Positions 49,987 to 58,839 of a DNA stretch of 64,000 bases are shown here, one piece after another (the first letter of the stretch is position 1; each line of letters begins with the position of its first letter). A program made the position numbers and the translations under genes. The stretch spans positions 3,596,001 through 3,660,000 of the forward strand of contig JACKHI010000001.1 in NCBI GenBank assembly GCA_020639075.1. Reading direction: 5' to 3'. The notes beneath the pieces are model-generated. The model saw only the letters and a list, made by a program, of their open reading frames with translations, had not been told where the DNA came from and did not search any database. This stretch comes from Phycisphaerales bacterium. GTDB lineage: Bacteria; Planctomycetota; Phycisphaerae; UBA1845; UTPLA1.

Positions 49987-51405
49987 CTAACGTCTGTCCG
50001 GCGCGTTTTCCGGGATTTCGAGGCTCTCGGTATCGATCTTCATCCGATCGGCGCCGGCTTCCTTGCCGATGGGGGATTCGTCGTCACGTGGAATCGTCAG
50101 GCGAATCTCCTTCGCATCGGGCGGGACGGCCACTTTCGTCACATCATTGAAGGACAATGCCAATGCGAGCATGTCGTCCGTGCGTCGCGAAATGAAGACG
50201 TTCGGGTTCTTCAGGTACTCCGGAAGAACGGCCATCACGCGATCGTAGTCGCCGCGCGCATCCTTGATGATTTCGTCCTTGTTCGATCGAGCCTGCAGAA
50301 TGATCGAGCGGGCCTCGCCGGCCGACGCCTCGAGCAGGTCTTCGACAACCTTCTGCTGCGCCAGGAGCCCCTCTGTCCGGGCCTTGCCCGCGTCGTCGGT
50401 CGCCGTTCGATCGAGAATCATGTCGAATTCGCGATCGATGGCGGTGGATATCTCCGGGTAGTTGTTGCCGCAGACCTGGAGCAGGCGGGACTCGCCGCGC
50501 GATCGCGCCAAGGCGATCTGCTGGCTCTTCCGCTGTTCGGCGGTAAAGACGCGATCGAATGCGTCCTTCACCTGCCGCGGCGGCATGATCGCTTCGAGCT
50601 CGAGTTGCTTCATGGCGATGACGCCACCCGAATCGGACAAACGGATTCCCAGCGGCGTACCCGCCGCCGTGAGCTCGTCGAGACGGTTCTTGAGTTTCGA
50701 CTCGATGCCGCGGAGGAAACTCTCCTGCCTTCCCGTCAGAACTTCCATCGCCTCCCACTCGACACTCGTCTCGATGACTGCGTTGCGAGCGAGATTGGTC
50801 AGAAGCGTGTACTCGGGCCGTTGTTCGTAGTCGGGCCGCGTCGCCGTTCCCTCGGTCTTGGGCGCCGGCATGTCGTACACGTTCTGCAGGTAGTCGACGA
50901 TCGCGTTCTCATCGATTTCGTACCGAATCTCGAACGACGCGTGAATGATGTTCTCGTCGCCAGTGACCAGGTAGTCGTCGCGTTCCGGCGAGAGCGGTCC
51001 ATACTTGGCGCCGATCTTTCCGGAGGCCTTCTCCTTGTCCGTCACATCGAGCATGAAGGAGATTGGCAGCGTTCGCTGGGCGGTGCTGACTTTCACATGC
51101 GAATCGATGGGGAAGGGCCACGACCAATGCCATCCCTCGTCCTTCACGGCGCCAGGCTCACCCCGATCGACGATATCGCCGAAGCGATATATGACGGCGC
51201 GCTCCCCGCGTTCGACGGAGAACCAGCCGCTGAGCAGATACAGGACGATCAAGACGAACATGACAAGCTTCAGCACGCCGAAGCTTCGGCGCAGCGCACC
51301 TGCAAGTTCCGATGTCGCCGCGTCAAAGTGGTCAACCTGCGGACCACCGTGATCGTGGTTATCGTCGTGCTCGTGCGGATGCAGCAGATGGTCGGGTTCG
51401 TTCAT
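49987..51405 (-). CDS. hflK: HflK-like SPFH protein
   Basis: A 472-residue SPFH/stomatin-family protein with a His-rich cytoplasmic N-terminus (EHDDNHDHGGPQVDHF), one helix at about 45-64 (VLKLVMFVLIVLYLLSGWFSV) and SPFH core RGERAVIYRFGDIV ... WHWSWPFPIDSHVKV. The alpha-helical part is Gln/Arg-rich (AEQRKSQQIALARSRGESRL). HflK partners HflC and modulates FtsH protease in Proteobacteria; here no ftsH is adjacent. ATG 51405 lies four bases after the hflC stop, behind GGGGGAG, so translation is coupled. Confidence 0.85.
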   Translation of the reverse strand: MNEPDHLLHPHEHDDNHDHGGPQVDHFDAATSELAGALRRSFGVLKLVMFVLIVLYLLSGWFSVERGERAVIYRFGDIVDRGEPGAVKDEGWHWSWPFPIDSHVKVSTAQRTLPISFMLDVTDKEKASGKIGAKYGPLSPERDDYLVTGDENIIHASFEIRYEIDENAIVDYLQNVYDMPAPKTEGTATRPDYEQRPEYTLLTNLARNAVIETSVEWEAMEVLTGRQESFLRGIESKLKNRLDELTAAGTPLGIRLSDSGGVIAMKQLELEAIMPPRQVKDAFDRVFTAEQRKSQQIALARSRGESRLLQVCGNNYPEISTAIDREFDMILDRTATDDAGKARTEGLLAQQKVVEDLLEASAGEARSIILQARSNKDEIIKDARGDYDRVMAVLPEYLKNPNVFISRRTDDMLALALSFNDVTKVAVPPDAKEIRLTIPRDDESPIGKEAGADRMKIDTESLEIPENAPDRR

Positions 51406-51409
51406 TGAA

Positions 51410-52468
51410 TCACTCCCCCACCGCAGGATCGCCGGTCGCCTCGTCTCGCGACGCGACGACATCCGAGGATTCACCCTTGATCGGTTCCGCGGACGTTCGG
51501 CCTGCCGGCGCGTTCAGCGACGGCGTCATGCCGGCGGAGTTCATGCCGCTGAGAATCTCAAACGGAATGATCATCTTGGTATCGATGACGAGCGTCGTCC
51601 TGCCCGCCTTGAGAATCTCTTCGACTGTCTCCAGCTTCTTGAGGAAGTCGGCGAGTTCACGATTCTTCTCGAAGAAGGCGTAGTAGGTCGCAGCCTCGGC
51701 TTCGCCTTCGCCGCGGAGCTTCTTCGCGTAGGCCTCGGCACGGAGCCGGATCTTGCTCTCGACTTCGCGTGCCTCTTCGCGAATCTTCTGCGCCTCGGAC
51801 AGGCCTTCGGCTTCGAGTCGCTTGGCGACGTTGTCGCGCTCGGCCTTCATGCGATCGAAAACGTTCTTCGTGACTTCCTCGCCGAGCCCCAGCCGCTTGA
51901 TACCGATGGAGACGACTTCGACGCCGAAGTCCTGCATCGCCGCGTCCTTGACGCTCAGCGCGCCTTCGGTGCTCGTCGCGCCCGGCGCCGTCGGGACACC
52001 GACTAGGATGTCGCGCTCGAAATCGGCAAGCCGATCCTTGGCGGCATCGACGTTCACGAGCTCGCTCAACGAATACCGCTTGAGAGCAAGAGCGACCTGG
52101 TTGGATACGAGGCCGCGAATCTTCGACGTCACTTGCGACTCGGAGAGGTTCGTCTTCTGGAATCGAAGCCCGTCCTTGATCCGCCACGTCGCGTAGGTCG
52201 TCAGAATCAGCGGCTCGCTTTCCTTGGCGGCCACCTGACGAAATTCCGTCTCAAAGGTCCGCAGGCGCGTGTCGTAGCGATGGACGCGATCGATCGGCCA
52301 CGGGAGCTTGAAATAGAGCCCGGGCTCCTTCGGCTGCTGCTCCTTGGGTCTCTCGAAACGGGTCACGACGACCGTCTCAGTGAAGCCCACTTGATACGCG
52401 CACATCATGCACGCGATCACAATCAGCACGATGAGGGCGACAATAATTGCCGGCAGATTCTTGGTCAT
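51410..52468 (-). CDS. hflC: HflC-like SPFH protein
   Basis: A 352-residue SPFH protein with an N-terminal helix (PAIIVALIVLIVIACMMCAY) and core VGFTETVVVTRFERPKEQQPKEPGLYFKLPWPIDRVHRYDTRLRTF, the HflC-type start. A long charged helix with repeated Glu/Ala/Arg (RLEAEGLSEAQKIREEAREVE) follows. The C-terminus is Pro/Ala/Ser-rich. Forms, with the adjacent HflK-like protein, a membrane ring complex in known systems. Middle gene of the three SPFH genes: 69 bases after the long SPFH gene and four bases before hflK. Confidence 0.88.
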   Translation of the reverse strand: MTKNLPAIIVALIVLIVIACMMCAYQVGFTETVVVTRFERPKEQQPKEPGLYFKLPWPIDRVHRYDTRLRTFETEFRQVAAKESEPLILTTYATWRIKDGLRFQKTNLSESQVTSKIRGLVSNQVALALKRYSLSELVNVDAAKDRLADFERDILVGVPTAPGATSTEGALSVKDAAMQDFGVEVVSIGIKRLGLGEEVTKNVFDRMKAERDNVAKRLEAEGLSEAQKIREEAREVESKIRLRAEAYAKKLRGEGEAEAATYYAFFEKNRELADFLKKLETVEEILKAGRTTLVIDTKMIIPFEILSGMNSAGMTPSLNAPAGRTSAEPIKGESSDVVASRDEATGDPAVGE

Positions 52469-52537
52469 GGTTTACTACCTGAACACCTTCTATGACACGT
52501 GTCGCCGCGGCTGTTTCGCGCGGCGGCACGACACGGG

Positions 52538-54778
52538 CTACTTCGTATCCTTTGCGTAGGACTTATCCGCTTCCGAAATCTCCGCGGCCATTACGCTCAA
52601 TTCCGACGGTGGCTTGAGGTCAACTGAATAGATGATCCGCGAGGAATTCTCGACCGCGACGATGAACTTCCGCAGAGGCCTCAGCGATCGCTTCATCGAA
52701 CGCAGATACGTTCGCAGTTTGTAAGTCGCGGGGGCGGCCTCAAATGCGGCGACCTGTTGCTGATACAGATCGGCCGTCGCCCGCTCGGTAATCAACCGGC
52801 TATAGCTGTCGCGCACCGCCTCGGAAACCGCCATGCGTGCCTGGCCGCCGGCCTGATTCCGCAGGAACAACTCAACAGCGGCCGTTGCCTCAGCCGCCTT
52901 CGCTTTGTCATTCTCGGGAACGGACTCTTCCGCCTTGATCAGGCCGTAGAGATCCTCCCAGTTGATGCCCGCGGCGCTGATGCGACGAACAGTCGCCTCG
53001 GCAGACGCCTCCATCATTGTCGCGCGGACCTTCTCGGACATGCTGATGACATCTTCATAGGCCTTGGCCACGTTTTCGTCGGACGGCGGATGAATGCCGC
53101 CCACACCGACGAAGATAATGTCGACGCCGAGTCCCTTGCCGTCATAGCCCGATGCGTCACAGGCTTTCTGAAGTCGATCGTAGATCACGGCGGCCGCCTT
53201 CGCCCCGCCGTCACCGAGCAGGTCACGAATGTCGGCCGTCGCCGCATAGTGCGTGAGTTCCTGGTAGGCGAGCGACTCGATCATCGCCTCGGCATCTTGA
53301 GACTGCCGGTAGTATCGCAGAACCTGATCGTCGCCTTCCTTGACGCGCCAATAGACGGGCATGACGACGTTCAACAGGTTGATCGGCAGTTCGCCGGCCT
53401 GATTGGCGTCGCCTTTTTGTTCGACGCGTTCGCCGACGACGATTTTGTATTCCTGAGCGTAGTGTTTTTTCGTCCAGAGAATGGGCTCTCGGCGCTTGGG
53501 CTTGTCAGGCTCGAGCTCCGGCGTCTTGTCCTTTTCCGCCTTGCGATCCTCGAAGAGGCGGCCGAGCCGCGCGAGAATGTCGAAGTCGTCCTTGGCGTCC
53601 TCGTCTTCTCGACCGTGACCCAGTTCGATCATCTGAATCCGATCGACAGGGATGACGACGGCGCGATCGATCGGCCACGGCATCGTCAGATGCATGCCGG
53701 CCTTGGCCGTGTGTTCGCGAGGCTGGCCGAATCGCATGATGACGGCCTGATGGCCCGGCGGCACGACGACGAGCGAGGAGAGCGCGAAGAGAATCGCAAT
53801 CTGGATGATGATCAGGATGGGAATCTGCCAGCGGAGCAGTTTGTACAACCAGGTTTCGCTGACCTTGAATCCGAACTGGTAGTCGGCGAATTTGCCGACG
53901 CTTTCGATGACGCCTCCCGGCTCACTGAAAATGCCGAGCAGCCGGCTGTCGTAGAAGGGACGCGTGTCCTCGCCTTCGACGCGGGGTCGATACACATCAA
54001 GTATGAAGTTAACGATGATTTCCAGCGCCAGCAGAAGGAGCACGAAGCCGACGATCGTCGTGTACCACGCATCCGCCTGCTGAAAGCCTGCGACCACCAT
54101 CACCATCGCGACGGCGAGGCCGATGTTGAGAATCGCTGAACCGAACAGCGCGTTGCCGCCGGCTCGAAGTCCGCCGAACCCACCGACGCGACGGAGCCCC
54201 AGCGCGTAGCGGGACATCATGAACGTTGCGAAAGACAAGCCGCCGGAGAAGAACAGCACGTATTTGACATAGTCCGAATTCTTCGGATCCGTGAGATACT
54301 TGACGAGCCCTTCAGATGCGGCGACGGGCGGAAAACTCCAAAGCAGCGGCAGCAAGGCGATCGAACCCGCGACCAGAAGCGCCGCGATGCCCATGGCCAA
54401 CACGGGGATGACGATGCGCTCGATCGATCGCATTCGGCGAGTCGCCGACAGCGCGTCCATCTGTTCGAGCTCTTCCTGTTCAAAGATCGTCTGGACGCCG
54501 CCGAGCTTCTCTTGTCGCTGTCGTTCGATCTCGTCGAGTTCGAGACGCTCGACGGCGATCATCCGCAGCTGGTGCTGATGCAGCCAGCACAGCGCCCAGA
54601 TGCCGGTGGCGGCGAACATCTGAAACGACACCGCCCAGACGGATGCGGCGCTGCTGCGGCCCCATATCGCAAGGGCCGCGAGAATGAGAGCACCGAGGAG
54701 GCTCACGAAGAGGCCGAGGATGGAAACCGCCTCGCCGCGTTTATCGATACCTGAGATCGCAGTCTTCTTTTTGCTCAT
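52538..54778 (-). CDS. Large SPFH protein with multi-helix membrane domain
   Basis: A 746-residue protein. The N-terminal third has several membrane helices (about 20-42, 45-67, 120-147, 175-190, 215-260) and a basic/Gln-rich loop; the remainder is an SPFH module starting VVVPPGHQAVIMRFGQPREHTAKAGMHLTMPWPIDRAVVIP, with the same P-W-PIDR motif seen in the two adjacent proteins. A charged insertion (about 395-430, EDRKAEKDKTPELEPDKPKR) splits the SPFH part. ATG 54778 was chosen over 54799. First gene of the block; the fused membrane domain is unusual for HflK-type proteins. Confidence 0.8.
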   Translation of the reverse strand: MSKKKTAISGIDKRGEAVSILGLFVSLLGALILAALAIWGRSSAASVWAVSFQMFAATGIWALCWLHQHQLRMIAVERLELDEIERQRQEKLGGVQTIFEQEELEQMDALSATRRMRSIERIVIPVLAMGIAALLVAGSIALLPLLWSFPPVAASEGLVKYLTDPKNSDYVKYVLFFSGGLSFATFMMSRYALGLRRVGGFGGLRAGGNALFGSAILNIGLAVAMVMVVAGFQQADAWYTTIVGFVLLLLALEIIVNFILDVYRPRVEGEDTRPFYDSRLLGIFSEPGGVIESVGKFADYQFGFKVSETWLYKLLRWQIPILIIIQIAILFALSSLVVVPPGHQAVIMRFGQPREHTAKAGMHLTMPWPIDRAVVIPVDRIQMIELGHGREDEDAKDDFDILARLGRLFEDRKAEKDKTPELEPDKPKRREPILWTKKHYAQEYKIVVGERVEQKGDANQAGELPINLLNVVMPVYWRVKEGDDQVLRYYRQSQDAEAMIESLAYQELTHYAATADIRDLLGDGGAKAAAVIYDRLQKACDASGYDGKGLGVDIIFVGVGGIHPPSDENVAKAYEDVISMSEKVRATMMEASAEATVRRISAAGINWEDLYGLIKAEESVPENDKAKAAEATAAVELFLRNQAGGQARMAVSEAVRDSYSRLITERATADLYQQQVAAFEAAPATYKLRTYLRSMKRSLRPLRKFIVAVENSSRIIYSVDLKPPSELSVMAAEISEADKSYAKDTK

Positions 54779-55216
54779 GAAGTTTCGCCGCGAAACCAAT
54801 ACCCTAGCTGGATTCGATGACTCGCCTTTGGACGCCGCCCTGGATCGACGGTGTCTGAATCAGGCGACGATTGTGATGATCCGTTACGCGCGGGTCCGTT
54901 TCCGATCGGAGTGCCGACAACGCGTTTCGCGGATTCGGCGTAAGCGCGCCCGCCAAAGCCTCGCCATTGTAGGTGTGACTCGCTCATTGCCAACCCCGGG
55001 GTTTTCGCGTCCGGCTCGCAGCGGCCGACGCCATGCCTTTCCGCCTGATTCGTCCTGCGCATCGCCGGAGGACCGTCTTACCTTGTCAGACGACGCGAAC
55101 GGATCCCGCAGCCATCCGACGAACGGGTTGACCAATGATGACGTCCTTTCGACAATCAGGGGTTTTTCCGGGTTGGCTCAACGCAGCCGGCAAGCGACAT
55201 CGCGACAATCAAACGC
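54779..55216. other. Divergent promoter region
   Basis: About 440 bases between the leftward SPFH block and a rightward permease gene. Overlapping short frames on both strands lack signals and are rejected. Promoters for both directions must lie here; none is clear by eye. Confidence 0.35.
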
Positions 55217-56416
55217 ATGATCCAGTTTCCAGCAATTGTGAAGAATTCGTTCCTGCAGGCGGTTCGACAGCCCGTCTTCGGGATCATCGTCATCGTCACG
55301 CTCGGCGGCATTGCGCTGGCGCCTTCAATGACCGGCTGGACGCTGGATGATGATAACAAGATGTTGCGCGACATCGGTCTTTCCACACTGCTCGTGCAGG
55401 GCATATTTCTGGCGTGTTTCGCCGCATCAAACGTCATCGACCAGGAAATTTCCGAGCGTACGGCGCTGACAGTTGTGTCGAAACCCGTCAGCCGGGAAAC
55501 ATTCCTTCTCGGCAAGTACTTTGGGATCTTCCTCGCCCTGCTTGCGGCCCACTACCTGGCCGGACTCGCATTCTTCATGGCGATGCGGCACGGCGTTTTG
55601 CAAACGTCGTCGGAATCTTCCGACATTACCGTCCTTGTTTTCGGACCTGGCGTTGCGTTGATCGTGGCGATCATCGCCGTTGCGCGTAACTACGTGCGGG
55701 ATGATCGTTTCCTTCCGGCATTCGTCACGATGCTCATTCCCGCCTTCACGCTGAGCACGATCGCCCTGCTCTGCATCGATCGCGATTTCAGTATTCGCAC
55801 ATATCAGGTCCAACAGCCCATCAGTTCACTGCCCGAGGAGCTTGGAACGAGTGATCCATTCAAAGGGATTGTCTGGTTCAAGCCCGACAAGGGGAACTCA
55901 TTCCTGCCCGGACACAGCGGCAACCTCGTCAGGTCCGGCTGGAAGGGACCGATCAACGACGAGGATCGACAGTACCTGTTGGACCTGGTGAACCAGGTGG
56001 AATGGCGCAGGACAATCAACTTCCTCGTCAAGGAATCGCGAGATCTGCAGGGCTGGGAAGTTCTGCGCGCGGCCATCCTGATTGTGCCGGCGCTCATGCT
56101 GATCACCGCCATCGCCGTCGCCGCGTCGACACGATTCGGCGTGTTTGCGACGTTCTTGCTGACTCTGGTCGTGATCAGCCTGGGGCTGGCGTCGGACCAG
56201 GTCATCCGGCCGATTGCCGAAGCCGGAAACCACTGGGCGGAATTCGCCTATCGGATCATCCCGAATTTCCAGTTCTTCTGGATGGTGGATGCCCTCAATG
56301 AGTACCGCACGATCCCGATGAGCTACGTCTTGCAGACGTCGGCATACGGCATCGTGTATGGGGCCGCCTTCCTGATGCTGGGGCTGGCGTCCTTCCAAAC
56401 GCGGGAAGTCGGATAA
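55217..56416 (+). CDS. ABC-2-type transporter permease, divergent
   Basis: A 399-residue membrane protein with about six helices (around 20-40, 55-75, 98-120, 130-148, 165-182, then 285-320 and 365-390). The segment FAASNVIDQEISERTALTVVSKPVSRETFLLGKYFGIFLALLAAHYLAG is the same signature as in the permease at 46965 (SREIESRQIFGLVTKPVPRWQILAGKW). A polar loop of about 90 residues lies between helices 5 and 6. Both permeases may share the one ATPase encoded at 48751. No ATPase lies beside this gene. Confidence 0.8.
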   Translation: MIQFPAIVKNSFLQAVRQPVFGIIVIVTLGGIALAPSMTGWTLDDDNKMLRDIGLSTLLVQGIFLACFAASNVIDQEISERTALTVVSKPVSRETFLLGKYFGIFLALLAAHYLAGLAFFMAMRHGVLQTSSESSDITVLVFGPGVALIVAIIAVARNYVRDDRFLPAFVTMLIPAFTLSTIALLCIDRDFSIRTYQVQQPISSLPEELGTSDPFKGIVWFKPDKGNSFLPGHSGNLVRSGWKGPINDEDRQYLLDLVNQVEWRRTINFLVKESRDLQGWEVLRAAILIVPALMLITAIAVAASTRFGVFATFLLTLVVISLGLASDQVIRPIAEAGNHWAEFAYRIIPNFQFFWMVDALNEYRTIPMSYVLQTSAYGIVYGAAFLMLGLASFQTREVG

Positions 56417-56559
56417 TCGGACACTCGCCGCATCGATCATCGGCTAGAATGCCCTCCGAGGGCGTTCGAGTAAGTACACGCTGCGATTCGTCGCCAGTAT
56501 GAACACAACGCGGCCAGGACCGCACAAAGTCGAATATGACGCTGAATGGATGAAACCTC

Positions 56560-58626
56560 ATGGCTCACGATCTGATTGGAATTAAGAAGCACGAGGCGGA
56601 ACATCACGCCCATCACCATCATCACGGCGCTTCCGACCATTTCCACGAACACGCCCACGGTGACGCCGCAAGCGCCGCAAAGTCGGCGACAATCTGGCTC
56701 TTCGTGACGCTGCTCGGTGGCGTGCTCATCATCACGAGCTACATCATTCAGTTCTTCAGCCCCTATTCGGCGGTCGATAAGTCCTACCTGTACGCCGACC
56801 AGATCGACTTCTCCGCAATGATCGGCGCGATCCTACTTGCCGTTCGAGTCATCTGGCACGCGCTGAAGAACCTGCTCAGCGGCCACATGCACATGGACGA
56901 ACTCGTCGCGCTGGCGATTGCGTTCGCATTGGCGACGGGCGACTACCGCGTCGCCGGCATCGTCGCCTTCTTCCTGCTCGTCAGCGAACTGATCGAATCG
57001 CGGACCGCCATTGGCGCCCGCGCCAGCATCGAGGAACTCGTCAAACTGACGCCGAAGACGGCTCGACTCATCGAAGGCGGCACAGAGCGCGTCGTCGATG
57101 CGACGGCCCTCAAGCCGGGACAGAAAGTCCGCGTCATGCCCGGCGACAACATCCCGGCGGACGGTCGCGTCGCCCACGGCGAATCGACGGTCAATCAGGC
57201 CAACATCACGGGTGAATCGCTACCGGTCGACAAGCGCGAAGGCGATCAGGTCTTCAGCGGCACGACCAATCTGACGGGCGCGATGGAAATCGAGGTCACG
57301 AAAGTCGGCGCCGACACGACGCTCGGACAAGTGCAGCACCTGATTCTCGATGCGGAGCGGACGAAGATTCCGATCATGCGATTGATCGATCGCTACGTCA
57401 TTTGGTACACGCCGATCGTCCTCATGATCGCCGGCATCGTGCTCTTCTTCACGAAAGACGAGAACGGTCTGCAACGCGCGATCAGCATGCTCGTCGTCAG
57501 CTGCCCTTGCGCACTGATCATGGCGACGCCGACGGCGATGGTCGCCGGGCTCTCGGCCGCGGCCCGACTCGGCATTCTGATCAAGGACGTTTCCCACCTC
57601 GAGAGCGCCGGCCGACTCACGTCGGTCATCTTCGATAAGACAGGCACGCTGACGACGGGTGAACTCTCCGTCACGCGGCTCGTGCCTGCGGAAGGCGTCA
57701 GCGGCGCCGATCTATTGCGGCTCGCCGCATCGGCGGAACAGAACAGCAACCATCCGGCCGCCCGCGCACTGATGAGCGTCGCGCGCGAAGCCAATGTGAG
57801 CTACGTCAAGCCGGAGAAGTTTGAAGAAGTGCCGGGCAAGGGCGTCCTCGCCAGCGTCGAAGGTTCGCAGATCATCGTCGGTCGCGAAACATTCCTTCGC
57901 GAAAAGAACATCGACACGTCGTCCGTCGCGGAGATCTCGAAGCAGATGGAAGGCATGAGCCAGCTCTTCGTCGCCCGCGGCAATCAGATTCTCGGCCTCG
58001 TCGGTTTGGAAGACCGAACGCGCTCGGCCGCACAGTCCGCCGTCCAGGAGCTGCGCGACATCGGCATCAATCGAGTCGCGATGCTGACCGGTGACCGCGC
58101 CGCCGTCGCACGGCGCGTCGCTGCGGAAATGAACTGCACTGAATTCAAGGCCGATTGTCTGCCGCATGAAAAGTTGGAACTTGTCGAGGCGATGCGCCGC
58201 CAGGGCCATCGCGTGATGGTCGTCGGCGACGGCGTCAACGACGCACCGGCACTGGCGGCGGGCGATCTGGGCATGGCGATGGGCGCCGCCGGCAGCGACG
58301 TCGCGATCAAATCGGCGTCGATCGCGCTACTCAACAACGACCTGACACGTATTCCATTCCTGGTTCGCCTGAGCCGCGAAACGCGCAGCGTCGTGATTCA
58401 GAACCTCGTGTTCGGCGTGTTATTCGTGATCGTGATGATGACGCTCGGCGCATTCAACATTGTCTCCCCCATCACGGCGGCCGTGGCCCACGCGCTGTCG
58501 AGCTTCTTCGTCGTGTTCAACTCGGCGCGGCTGGTGCGCATGGGTGAAGAGAAGCTGACGCACACGCAGGTCATCGCGGAAGAGGCGGCGAGCCGAAGGA
58601 TGTCGGGAAGCCCGGCAGTGGCGTAG
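56560..58626 (+). CDS. P1B-type heavy-metal-translocating ATPase
   Basis: A 688-residue metal-transporting ATPase. A His-rich N-terminus (about 15 His in the first 33 residues) replaces an HMA domain. Motifs: TGES (218-221), CPC metal-binding motif in SCPCALIMATPTAM (315-317), phosphorylated Asp in DKTGTLT (359) and MVVGDGVNDAPAL. The CPC and His-rich end suggest Zn/Cd/Co or Cu export; the ion is not decided by sequence. A terminator follows. No metal-responsive regulator seen nearby, so regulation cannot be inferred. Confidence 0.9.
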   Translation: MAHDLIGIKKHEAEHHAHHHHHGASDHFHEHAHGDAASAAKSATIWLFVTLLGGVLIITSYIIQFFSPYSAVDKSYLYADQIDFSAMIGAILLAVRVIWHALKNLLSGHMHMDELVALAIAFALATGDYRVAGIVAFFLLVSELIESRTAIGARASIEELVKLTPKTARLIEGGTERVVDATALKPGQKVRVMPGDNIPADGRVAHGESTVNQANITGESLPVDKREGDQVFSGTTNLTGAMEIEVTKVGADTTLGQVQHLILDAERTKIPIMRLIDRYVIWYTPIVLMIAGIVLFFTKDENGLQRAISMLVVSCPCALIMATPTAMVAGLSAAARLGILIKDVSHLESAGRLTSVIFDKTGTLTTGELSVTRLVPAEGVSGADLLRLAASAEQNSNHPAARALMSVAREANVSYVKPEKFEEVPGKGVLASVEGSQIIVGRETFLREKNIDTSSVAEISKQMEGMSQLFVARGNQILGLVGLEDRTRSAAQSAVQELRDIGINRVAMLTGDRAAVARRVAAEMNCTEFKADCLPHEKLELVEAMRRQGHRVMVVGDGVNDAPALAAGDLGMAMGAAGSDVAIKSASIALLNNDLTRIPFLVRLSRETRSVVIQNLVFGVLFVIVMMTLGAFNIVSPITAAVAHALSSFFVVFNSARLVRMGEEKLTHTQVIAEEAASRRMSGSPAVA

Positions 58627-58659
58627 GCACCGTTTGGAAATAGACTGAGATTGCAATCC

Positions 58660-58707
58660 AACGGCGGTCGATTCGCTTAGCTGCGAGTCGACCGCCGTTT
58701 TGTTTTT
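58660..58707 (+). terminator. Rho-independent terminator of the metal ATPase gene
   Basis: AACGGCGGTCGA (58660-58671) pairs exactly with TCGACCGCCGTT (58688-58699), with an inner TTCGC/GCGAG pair, followed by TTGTTTTT. It lies about 35 bases past the stop codon. Confidence 0.92.
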
Positions 58708-58839
58708 CTGACCGGAGCAGATTCACCTGGAAATCTGGATCGCCAGTGATAACTTGATATCGCGAATGGTGGTTCGGAGTCTAGGACCACTCTTCAGGCA
58801 GAACACTGTTCATTAGATGTGATATCGACACCTTGGTTG

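Noticed and set aside
56448..56464. GCCCTCCGAGGGC palindrome as a terminator after the divergent permease
   Set aside because: No run of T residues follows it on either strand, so it is not called as a terminator.
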